The position numbers were made by a program, and so were the translations under genes. The notes beneath the pieces are model-generated. The model saw nothing but the letters and a program-made list of their open reading frames with translations. It did not search any database and had not been told where the DNA came from. Below are positions 1 through 7,206 of a DNA stretch of 64,000 nucleotides, piece after piece; the stretch's first letter is position 1, and every line of letters starts with the position of its first letter. The stretch is taken from the NCBI GenBank assembly GCA_024103005.1, contig JAGFJA010000007.1, forward strand, positions 186,001-250,000, given 5' to 3'. The DNA comes from Saprospiraceae bacterium. GTDB lineage: Bacteria; Bacteroidota; Bacteroidia; Chitinophagales; Saprospiraceae.

Positions 1-2
1 AA

Positions 3-602
3 GCAAAGCCTGCCTTAATAATTATTTTGCTGTGCTTTGTGATACTCCCATTGATCGGACTCTATTTTGACAAAAAAGGTATCGACTTCAGGCAAGGGGC
101 ATTGAAGGAACTAAATCAAAGAATTGATATATCTTCCTGCGCGCCGCTTGATTTTGGAGGAAAGATGCTGAATATTGATTCATTAAAGGGGAGCGTTTGG
201 GTCTTGTTTGATGTCAGCGAGATAGATAAAGGCTTACTGTCTAAAATCATTCAGTCTGTATATGCCCAGAATAATGGCAAAAATAATTTGCGTTTAGTTA
301 CTTTTGGAAGTGATACAACTTTACGAAAAAGTATTCCGGATTATATATTTAAGGGAAGTTTTCTGAGCGAAGGAGACAGTGCAACTTTTGGCTGTATTAA
401 GAATGTATTTATTCATCAGGATTCATTTGCGGTTAATCGATTTGCCATGAATGCTTTTATAATAGACTCTAAGGGGGTTATGCGGCGTGGATATGAACTT
501 ACTGATAAAAGTACCGTTCAGCAATTAATCAGGCATTTGACAGTCTTACTTCCGGAGTATAAAAGGGAAAAACCGACTTTGATCAGGCAGGAAGGTTATT
601 AA
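3..602 (+). CDS. SCO1-like thioredoxin-fold protein, degenerate (5' end outside window)
   Basis: The reading frame is open to the left edge, so the start lies outside the window; the first internal candidate start is a TTG at 27. The visible part opens with a hydrophobic segment, then a soluble domain that follows the layout of SCO/SenC copper chaperones: a strand after GSVWVLF, a helix, a strand RLVTFGSD, and a C-terminal block with IIDSKGVMRRGYEL and a helix before the end. SCO proteins deliver copper to cytochrome c oxidase and use a CxxxC pair and a later His. Here the CxxxC region reads FDVSEI and the His position appears to be Asn (FAMNAF), so the copper ligands are missing. Upstream neighbours cannot be seen; cytochrome oxidase genes would fit. 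The fold assignment is moderately sure, and a copper role is doubtful. Confidence 0.6.
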   Translation, partial: AKPALIIILLCFVILPLIGLYFDKKGIDFRQGALKELNQRIDISSCAPLDFGGKMLNIDSLKGSVWVLFDVSEIDKGLLSKIIQSVYAQNNGKNNLRLVTFGSDTTLRKSIPDYIFKGSFLSEGDSATFGCIKNVFIHQDSFAVNRFAMNAFIIDSKGVMRRGYELTDKSTVQQLIRHLTVLLPEYKREKPTLIRQEGY

Positions 603-1001
603 GAGGTTTTGTAAAAAAATAAGTGTAAACCGATGATAAGCCCGGTGAAGATAAACCTTATATTTAGTCTAATGGTCATTTCTTATTAACTCTGTTTTTA
701 TTTATGAGGAAGATTAAGATAGCATCCGATGTTGATTTTCCTTTGTTGATGCATTACACTTCACTCTCTGCGCAACTCCCTTTTTTGAGTTTGTATATCA
801 ATTAGCTTTAGTTGAGGAACGAATGTTGAACTTCACCATAAGTTTATCCAGTTTTCTTTTTTATATATTTTTAATAAAATTATAACACCAAATCATATGG
901 ATTGGAACATTTTCAGTAAAAAAATAGTTTACAAAGTAAATTTTAAATCAAAGATTTGAAATGCGATTTAAATCTTATTTATCAACTTAAAAAATCTTAG
1001 T
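603..1001. other. Intergenic region, no gene seen
   Basis: About 400 AT-rich bases between the SCO-like gene and the amphipathic-repeat gene. The longest plus-strand ATG frame is about 33 codons (near 703) and has no recognisable features. No clear TAnnTTTG promoter element was found close to the next gene, and no repeat or RNA gene was recognised. Confidence 0.5.
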
Positions 1002-1532
1002 ATGTCTGAGGAAGTCAAAAACGAATTAGATGATGTCAATGAAGCCCAGAATGTAAATGAAACAAATCAGGAGAGCTCATCCGTGCTTGAAGATTTGAAA
1101 AATAAAGCAAGTGATCATGTAGATCGATTGAAAGAGAATATTTCTGCAGGTACAGAAGCTTTGAAAGATAAGGTTTCTGATATGAAGGAAGATTTGGGAG
1201 AATTTTCTGCCAAGGCCAAAGAGAAAGCAGGAATGGCAATGGATGAAGCTAAAGAAGAATTTTCTGAGTTTAAGGAAGATGCGGCTGAAGTAATTTCAAA
1301 TCTTAAAGAAAAATCAGTTCAGGCACTGTCAGATGCAAAAGAAAATTTTGATGAGTTTTCTGCCGATGCAAAAGTAAAATTATCCGAGTGGAAAGATAAG
1401 GCTACTGATAAAGTTGCTGATTTGAAAGAGGATATCACTGAATTTGCCTCAGAATCAAAAGAACAGATTGAGCAAGTGACAACTTCTTTCTTCGGACGAA
1501 TTAAACAATTTTTTGGTAAGAAAACTTCCTGA
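1002..1532 (+). CDS. Amphipathic helical repeat protein (LEA/apolipoprotein-like)
   Basis: A 176-residue, highly charged protein with no signal peptide and no cysteine. From about residue 27 to 160 it consists of imperfect 11-residue-type repeats rich in Lys, Glu, Asp and Ala (for example LKDKVSDMKEDLGEFSAKAKEKA), which predicts one long amphipathic helix or coiled coil. It ends in a short aromatic and basic tail (FFGRIKQFFGKK). Such proteins resemble late-embryogenesis-abundant, apolipoprotein-like and YtxH-type stress proteins, which bind membranes or protect proteins, but the similarity is compositional and no specific function can be given. It stands alone between an AT-rich gap and a convergent aminotransferase gene, with a strong hairpin just downstream. 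Confidence 0.75.
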   Translation: MSEEVKNELDDVNEAQNVNETNQESSSVLEDLKNKASDHVDRLKENISAGTEALKDKVSDMKEDLGEFSAKAKEKAGMAMDEAKEEFSEFKEDAAEVISNLKEKSVQALSDAKENFDEFSADAKVKLSEWKDKATDKVADLKEDITEFASESKEQIEQVTTSFFGRIKQFFGKKTS

Positions 1533-1596
1533 TTAATACCTCAGTAACCTGATAGCAATTTCAGGAAGAAAGTGTATAATCCGATTGTGTTATGAT

Positions 1597-1650
1597 AAAG
1601 GGTCTTGGTCCATTGTCTATATATTATGACAATAGTGCGAGGACCTTTTT
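1597..1650 (+). terminator. Hairpin terminator after the amphipathic-repeat gene
   Basis: Outer arms 1597-1606 and 1639-1649 pair over about ten positions with two G-U pairs, an inner six-base stem (1612-1617 with 1628-1633) closes the top, and a run of T follows the right arm. The right arm lies inside the last codons and stop of the convergent aminotransferase gene. Confidence 0.55.
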
Positions 1651-2835
1651 AATTCTGCTGCATGCTTCTGTTATTTGCGCATCAGAAGCTGCATAAGAGA
1701 TTCTGATACAATCATCGTTACCGAAGGCTGAACCTGCCACCAGTGCCACATATGCAGTTTCAAGAATATAAGAACAAAGCGCGTCGCCATCTTCTATCAC
1801 CTTACCTTCCGGAGTCTTCTTTCCGTAATATGCGCTCACACTCGGGAATACATAGAAAGCTCCTTCCGGAATATTACATTTAACATTCGGAATTTCATTT
1901 AATAATGAGAGAATCAAATCTCTTCTTTTTTTAAATGCCTCTCTCATTTTATAAGTTTCAGTCAGGTCGGTGTCCAGGGCTGTTACTGCTGCTTTTTGGC
2001 TGAATGATGCCGCTCCAGAGGTAAATTGACCCTGCATCTTATCCACAGCTTTGGATACTTCCTTCGGGGCTCCCATATAACCTAATCTCCAGCCCGTCAT
2101 GGCAAAGCCTTTGGAAAAGCCATTGATAGTTATAGTCTGATCTCTTACCTCGGGAATTGATGCCATACTTGCATGGTGACCGGTGTAATTGATATATTCA
2201 TAAATTTCATCTGATACGATGTAAATCTCATCCTTCTTGCCCAAAATATCTGCAAATGCCTGCAATTCATCTATGGAGTAAACACTTCCTGTAGGATTAC
2301 ATGGGCTTGAAAAAATAATCATCCTGGTTTTCGAGGTAATTGCTTTTTCCAGTTGAGAAGGTAAAACTTTAAAATTATTCTCTATTCCGGCCTGCACAAT
2401 CACAGGTACGCCACCGGCTAATTGCACGATTTCAAGGTAAGAAACCCAATATGGTGCGAATATAATGACCTCATCACCATCGTTGAGTAAGCTCATAGCA
2501 GCATTGGCGATAGATTGTTTTGCTCCGTTAGAAACGACAATCTCATCCAAAGCATAATCTATATTGTTGTCGCGTTTGAATTTTCTTTGGATTGCCTGTT
2601 TCAGATCCAGTAATCCCGAAACAGGGGTGTATTTTGTAAAGCCCTCGTCCAAAGCTTGCTTGGCAGCATTTTTTATAAATTGTGGTGTATCAAAATCCGG
2701 TTCACCTATACTCAGATTAATGACGTCATTTCCTTCTTGTTTTAATTTCCTCGCCTTGGCTGTCATTTGAAGCGTGGCGGATTCAACCATTTTTACGATG
2801 CGTTCAGCCAGGGGATATATTACCGGTTTACCCAT
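1624..2835 (-). CDS. aspC: Aspartate aminotransferase-type class I aminotransferase
   Basis: A pyridoxal-phosphate enzyme of fold type I, expected to exchange amino groups between aspartate (or another amino acid) and 2-oxoglutarate in the cytosol. The Schiff-base lysine is in NGFSKGFAMTGWRLGY (about K242 from the chosen start), with the family SPCNPTG block at 177-183 and the arginine of CIRISYA near the C-terminus. Length, about 403 residues, is normal. The frame extends seven codons further to a TTG at 2856, but the bases there are the promoter-like TACCTTTG on the minus strand, so the ATG at 2835 is preferred. The gene is monocistronic and convergent with the amphipathic-repeat gene. The family is secure; the exact substrate (aspartate, aromatic or other) is not proven, so the symbol is tentative. 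Confidence 0.9.
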   Translation of the reverse strand: MGKPVIYPLAERIVKMVESATLQMTAKARKLKQEGNDVINLSIGEPDFDTPQFIKNAAKQALDEGFTKYTPVSGLLDLKQAIQRKFKRDNNIDYALDEIVVSNGAKQSIANAAMSLLNDGDEVIIFAPYWVSYLEIVQLAGGVPVIVQAGIENNFKVLPSQLEKAITSKTRMIIFSSPCNPTGSVYSIDELQAFADILGKKDEIYIVSDEIYEYINYTGHHASMASIPEVRDQTITINGFSKGFAMTGWRLGYMGAPKEVSKAVDKMQGQFTSGAASFSQKAAVTALDTDLTETYKMREAFKKRRDLILSLLNEIPNVKCNIPEGAFYVFPSVSAYYGKKTPEGKVIEDGDALCSYILETAYVALVAGSAFGNDDCIRISYAASDAQITEACSRIKKVLALLS

Positions 2836-2853
2836 TACAATTTTATTTTTTGA

Positions 2854-2861
2854 CAAAGGTA
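2854..2861 (-). promoter_or_regulatory. Promoter -7 element TACCTTTG for the aminotransferase gene
   Basis: The minus strand reads TACCTTTG, matching the Bacteroidota TAnnTTTG element, 19 bases before the ATG at 2835. No well-spaced TTTG upstream element was found, so this is a partial match. It overlaps the alternative TTG start and argues against it. Confidence 0.5.
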
Positions 2862-2997
2862 AGGAGTATTTGTGTTATAATTGAATGAAAGCAAGGTGCA
2901 TTAATTTTTCTTGTGATTATTGAAATTTGATTGATTTTGTAACCTCAATTGAAGAAATTATTTTAATTTAGTGCCACAATTTTAACTTTATCCCCAA

Positions 2998-4836
2998 ATG
3001 ATTACTATTCATGAATTACCCGCTTTCCGTTTATTGATTGGTCTTGTTTCCGGTATTCTTATTTATCCTTTATTAGTCCCTATTACTGAAGGTTGGATTA
3101 TCGTTTTTTGCACGTGTGCCGGTTTGAGCCTTATTACAGGTTACTTTACCGGGTATGGGTTTAAAAACCGGTTCCTTTCCGGGATTTTAATTTTTGTGAC
3201 AAGTATCGTTCTTTCTATTGTGCTTCAGTTTTGCTTGGATGACAGGCATTCTGACGATCACCTGATTCATCTAAAGGATGATAATCAGAAAATTCAGGTA
3301 ATTGCCCGGTGTATCGACATGCCTGGTAAGGCAAAGCGTTGGCGAATTCCAATGGAAGCCGTTGAAATAATTGAGAATAATTTAACCCAACCATTAAAAG
3401 GTAAATTCCTTTTGTTTGCTGAAAATTTGACTACTTTACCAGTTCCGGGTGAAATTTTTAGGGTAAATGTTAGGCTGGAGTCCGTCGGCGAACCGGAATT
3501 GCCCGGTATGTTTGACTATGAGCTCTTTTTAGAAAGACAGGGTATCTATAGGATTGGTTATGTCAAGCCGGCTGATTTAATCAAAATTAAGGATTCCAAT
3601 AAGTTTTATCCTAAATACATGGCTAATCTTGTACGAGATTGGTGTATCAGACGATGCAGATTGTTGTTGGGAGATAATGAGTTGAATGATGTAGCCATGG
3701 GTTTGATGTTTGGGTACCGTGATAATATCGATCAGTCAACACAGCAAGCATTTGTAAATACAGGAGCGGTTCATCTGCTTGCGGTTTCAGGCATGCATGT
3801 TGTCTTGGTGTATGCCAACATTATGTTTCTTTTAAGAATATTCAGAGTCAGAAAGCTCCTTGGCAAGAAAGGCGAAGTATGGATTGGGGTGTTTTTCCTT
3901 TGGTGCTTTGCTTTTGTTGCCGGTTTGGCAGCTTCTATAGTTAGAGCTACAATAATGTTGACTATCATTTTATTGGGTAAATGCTTTGACAAACAAGGAT
4001 TGAGCCTAAATATATTATGTGCGACAGCGGTCTTGATGCTGGTTTACAATCCGGGAGTATTGTATGACGTTGGTTTCCAATTATCATTTTTGGCAGTAGC
4101 CGGAATAATTTTGATGGAACCTGGAATCAAAAAGTTGATGCCTGAATGGGTACTAAAATTTAACGGATTAGCCTCTATGATTACTGTGACAATTGCAGCT
4201 CAGACGGCGACGCTTCCCATCATCTTGTTTTACTTTCATCAGATTCCGGTTTATTTTATTTTATCAGGGATTGTCGCCGTCTTCTTGGCAGATTGGGTAA
4301 TTAAAATAGGGTTTGGAATTGTTTTAACTTCGATTTTTTCTGTTAAAATAGCCGCTTATTTTAGTCTTGGATGGAAAGCATTTATCTGGAGTTTATTGGA
4401 AAGCGTCGGTTGGATTGAGCGTCTGCCTTTCGCGCTGATAAAGGATGTATATTTTAATAAAGCTATGGCATGGATTGCCGGTGGGATGGTGTTACTTACA
4501 ATTGTGCGGATACAGGCAGGGTTGAAGAATTATCGTAATTTAATGCTTATTTCATTGATTGTGTTGATGTTAATTGATGTTTCATCCCTGTATAAAGCCG
4601 GCCATACAACAGAGACACGGGAATTTACTGTAAGAAAGAAACGCATCATATTGGAACGGGTTGGTTTTCAGAGTATTGCATGGATCGAATCCGGTCTGGA
4701 TTCCGCTTATTTGGAGAAAAGTTTAGTGAATTTTATGATTAATGAAAGAATTAATCAGGTGCGGTATGAAATTGTGGAGTTAGATAAAATAAAAGAAATG
4801 AAATCTGATAATGAGTATTTTAGCGTTTTGAAGTAA
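2998..4836 (+). CDS. comEC: ComEC/Rec2-family DNA-uptake channel, short form
   Basis: A 612-residue polytopic membrane protein. Residues 1-75 hold N-terminal membrane helices, about 85-200 form a soluble domain of the DUF4131 type, and about 225-530 form the Competence domain with the diagnostic stretch from GLMFGYRDNI through VNTGAVHLLAVSGMHVVLV. ComEC moves single-stranded DNA across the inner membrane during transformation. Many ComEC proteins carry a C-terminal metallo-beta-lactamase-like nuclease domain; here only about 75 residues follow the last helices and no HxHxDH motif is present, so that domain is absent. It lies in a divergent position after the aminotransferase gene and just before lysK. 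The family call is firm; a role in competence is inferred from the family. Confidence 0.9.
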   Translation: MITIHELPAFRLLIGLVSGILIYPLLVPITEGWIIVFCTCAGLSLITGYFTGYGFKNRFLSGILIFVTSIVLSIVLQFCLDDRHSDDHLIHLKDDNQKIQVIARCIDMPGKAKRWRIPMEAVEIIENNLTQPLKGKFLLFAENLTTLPVPGEIFRVNVRLESVGEPELPGMFDYELFLERQGIYRIGYVKPADLIKIKDSNKFYPKYMANLVRDWCIRRCRLLLGDNELNDVAMGLMFGYRDNIDQSTQQAFVNTGAVHLLAVSGMHVVLVYANIMFLLRIFRVRKLLGKKGEVWIGVFFLWCFAFVAGLAASIVRATIMLTIILLGKCFDKQGLSLNILCATAVLMLVYNPGVLYDVGFQLSFLAVAGIILMEPGIKKLMPEWVLKFNGLASMITVTIAAQTATLPIILFYFHQIPVYFILSGIVAVFLADWVIKIGFGIVLTSIFSVKIAAYFSLGWKAFIWSLLESVGWIERLPFALIKDVYFNKAMAWIAGGMVLLTIVRIQAGLKNYRNLMLISLIVLMLIDVSSLYKAGHTTETREFTVRKKRIILERVGFQSIAWIESGLDSAYLEKSLVNFMINERINQVRYEIVELDKIKEMKSDNEYFSVLK

Positions 4837-4855
4837 AAATTAAACTTATGCCCGA

Positions 4856-4886
4856 TTTGACTTCATCTAAAACAATTGTACCTTTG
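4856..4886 (+). promoter_or_regulatory. Bacteroidota-type promoter for lysK
   Basis: TTTG at 4856-4859, 19 bases, then TACCTTTG at 4879-4886, in good agreement with the Bacteroidota vegetative promoter. It sits 24 bases before the lysK ATG and just after the comEC stop, so lysK, the elaA-like gene and kup probably have their own transcript. Confidence 0.75.
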
Positions 4887-4910
4887 TAATATTAACAAAA
4901 AAGATATACC

Positions 4911-6731
4911 ATGTTTTGGACACAAGAGGTATTGAAGGCCTTGGATAAAAATGAAGTACAACTGATTAATGATTCAAAAACACCTTCAGGAGAGCCGCAC
5001 GTCGGATCATTGAGAGGAGTTTTGGTTCATGACGCAATATTTAAGGTTCTGAAAGGAGAGGATTATCAGGTCAAATATATTTTTGGTTCGGATGATTATG
5101 ATCCTGTAGATGAAATTCCAAAAGGTCAGGATGATCATTTTACAAAATATTTAGGCATGCCTTTGTGTAATGTACCTCCACCTCCGGGATCTGAATATTC
5201 AGATATGGCGGAGCATTTTATCTCAGGATTTTTTAAAATTTTTGATGATCTTGGAGTAAAAGCCGAAAAGTACAGGATGCGTGATGTGTACCGGAGCGGT
5301 AAGTTTAATGAGGCTATTGAGAAAATCCTGCTTAAAAGGGATGCCATTAAGGAAATCTACAGGCAGGTGAGTGGTTCTGAAAAATCAGATAAATGGTATC
5401 CTTTTCAGGTTATCTGTGAAAATTGTGGTCGAATAGGTACGACTGAAGTCATTGATTTTGACGGGAAAGAAGTCACCTATGTATGCAGACCGGACTTGGT
5501 AAAATGGGCTACAGGGTGTGGACATACAGGAAAGATGTCACCTTACGACGGAAATGGTAAGTTGCCATGGAAGCTTGAGTGGGTAGCCAAATGGATGACC
5601 TGGGGAATTACTATTGAAGGTGCCGGAATGGACCACTCAACAAAAGGTGGCTCCAGAGATGTTTCAGGAAGAATTTTAAGGGAGGTTTTTGGAAAAAAAC
5701 CGCCTTATAATGTGCCTTATGGCTTCTTCCTTACCGAAGGTGCTAAAATGTCTTCATCCAAAGGCATCGGTGCAACTGCAAGGGAAATGAATGAATTTTT
5801 AGCACCCGAGATGCTCAGGTACCTTATGTTGAGTACCCCTCCAAAGAGGGCAATCAACTTTAGTCCTTCTGAGAGTTTTATAGTTAAGTTATACAATGAC
5901 TTTGACAGTGTAAGGGAAGGGGCTTTTTCGGGATTGGAAGAGAAAGAACAACAACGCCAAATATATCAGATTAGCGAATTGAATACTTCCGAGAATTATC
6001 ATATACCGAGTTTCTCGCTGATTAAAAATTTAGTACAGATGCCACATATTGATATCTATGCTGCTGCGCGGGAACTAAAGGGTGATGGCTTGACAGAGTT
6101 GGAAGGTTACAGGCTGGGAAGCAGGATTCGTTCTGCTAAATTCTGGCTGGAACATTTTGCCACAGATGAAGATAAATTTACTATCCAGCATGAATTGACT
6201 GAAGAAATCCTTGAAAAACTCGAACCGGAGCACTATGGTCTGATACAGCAGTTCAGACAAGATTTACACCATATTGAGTGGACCGAAACTAACATTCAGC
6301 AACAAATATTTGACTCATCCAGGATGGTGCCTATAACTCCTAAATCCAGTTTTAAAGCCATGTACCTTATATTCCTGAATAAGGACAGAGGACCACAAGT
6401 CGGTAATTTGTTGTATTACCTTGGCCGTGAGACTGTGTTGAACAGGCTTGAATCAATACAGTTCAGCGAACCGCCAGTCTGGAAAGCATGTTCAGTAACA
6501 CTTGCAGAATTGAATGACTTTGGAAATGAGCACAAGGAGAAAATTGTTTCAGCTCATTATCGTTATAAGGCTGAGAGGCAGGTTTCCTGTATAGAATTTA
6601 TCTTTGAATTAAATAATGGGCAGAAAATGCTCAGAAGGTTGTACTTTGAGTCATATCTGGAACCTGAAGAAGTGGTAAAAGTCGTCGATGACTTTGCAAA
6701 TAAATCAAATATTGTAGTTTTGCCCGATTGA
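4911..6731 (+). CDS. lysK: Class I lysyl-tRNA synthetase
   Basis: This enzyme charges tRNA-Lys with lysine in the cytosol. It is the class I (archaeal/spirochaete-type) enzyme and not the class II LysS: it has TPSGEPHVGSLRG at 24-36 (HIGH-like motif) and KMSSSKG at 279-285 (KMSKS motif), and the class I LysRS blocks FGSDDYDP and GAGMDHSTKGGSRD. Cysteines at 169, 172, 192 and 203 could bind a metal. At 606 residues it is longer than the roughly 520 residues usual in archaea, the extra length being in the C-terminal half. It has its own promoter and overlaps the next gene by four bases. Class II LysRS is the common form in Bacteroidota, so this form is notable; no class II gene is in the window. 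Confidence 0.92.
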   Translation: MFWTQEVLKALDKNEVQLINDSKTPSGEPHVGSLRGVLVHDAIFKVLKGEDYQVKYIFGSDDYDPVDEIPKGQDDHFTKYLGMPLCNVPPPPGSEYSDMAEHFISGFFKIFDDLGVKAEKYRMRDVYRSGKFNEAIEKILLKRDAIKEIYRQVSGSEKSDKWYPFQVICENCGRIGTTEVIDFDGKEVTYVCRPDLVKWATGCGHTGKMSPYDGNGKLPWKLEWVAKWMTWGITIEGAGMDHSTKGGSRDVSGRILREVFGKKPPYNVPYGFFLTEGAKMSSSKGIGATAREMNEFLAPEMLRYLMLSTPPKRAINFSPSESFIVKLYNDFDSVREGAFSGLEEKEQQRQIYQISELNTSENYHIPSFSLIKNLVQMPHIDIYAAARELKGDGLTELEGYRLGSRIRSAKFWLEHFATDEDKFTIQHELTEEILEKLEPEHYGLIQQFRQDLHHIEWTETNIQQQIFDSSRMVPITPKSSFKAMYLIFLNKDRGPQVGNLLYYLGRETVLNRLESIQFSEPPVWKACSVTLAELNDFGNEHKEKIVSAHYRYKAERQVSCIEFIFELNNGQKMLRRLYFESYLEPEEVVKVVDDFANKSNIVVLPD

Positions 6732-7195
6732 ACTCAGAGCTGACATATTCAGTAGTTCCATTCAAGGATTTAAGTCCCTTAGCATTATACAACATACTGT
6801 ATATGCGTGAGCAGGTGTTTCAAATCGAGCAACAGTGTATATATCAGGATATTGACGGGTTAGATGTCGCTGCTTTTCATTTATTGGGATATAATCAAAA
6901 TAATGAATTGGTTGCATATTGCAGGCTGTTGCCGCCGGGTCAGCCATTTGATGGTTGTTATTCCATAGGAAGGGTTTTGACTACCATAAAAGCAAGAGGA
7001 AAGGGTTATGGACGCCAACTCATAACAGAAGCAATCCGCATTATCCAGGCCGAAGATGAAGACATTCCCATAAAAATAGGCGCTCAGGTCTATTTACAGA
7101 AGTTTTACGAGAGCCTTGGTTTTGTAATCGAAGGAGAAGTATATGATGAAGATGGGATAGACCATATCCATATGTTATTAATCAAAAACAAATAA
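6728..7195 (+). CDS. elaA: ElaA-like GNAT acetyltransferase
   Basis: A 155-residue GNAT-fold N-acetyltransferase of the ElaA type. Early residues show the family pattern ALYNILYMREQVFQIEQQCIYQ, and the acetyl-CoA loop is GRVLTTIKARGKGYGRQL at about 82-99. The substrate of ElaA proteins is not well established. The only start giving a normal N-terminus is the TTG at 6728, whose last two bases are part of the lysK TGA stop (TTGA overlap), so translation is probably coupled to lysK. It is followed after 11 bases by kup. The family is secure, the start is inferred from the overlap and family length. Confidence 0.88.
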   Translation: MNSELTYSVVPFKDLSPLALYNILYMREQVFQIEQQCIYQDIDGLDVAAFHLLGYNQNNELVAYCRLLPPGQPFDGCYSIGRVLTTIKARGKGYGRQLITEAIRIIQAEDEDIPIKIGAQVYLQKFYESLGFVIEGEVYDEDGIDHIHMLLIKNK

Positions 7196-7206
7196 AATTT
7201 TTTTGT

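Noticed and set aside
703..804. 33-codon plus-strand frame in the first intergenic region
   Set aside because: No signal, no hydrophobic or charged pattern typical of small proteins, and no nearby operon partner.
4911..6731. Class II lysyl-tRNA synthetase or other class I synthetase
   Set aside because: The HVGS and KMSSS motifs exclude class II, and the GMDHSTKGG block and the cysteine pattern fit class I LysRS rather than GluRS or CysRS.
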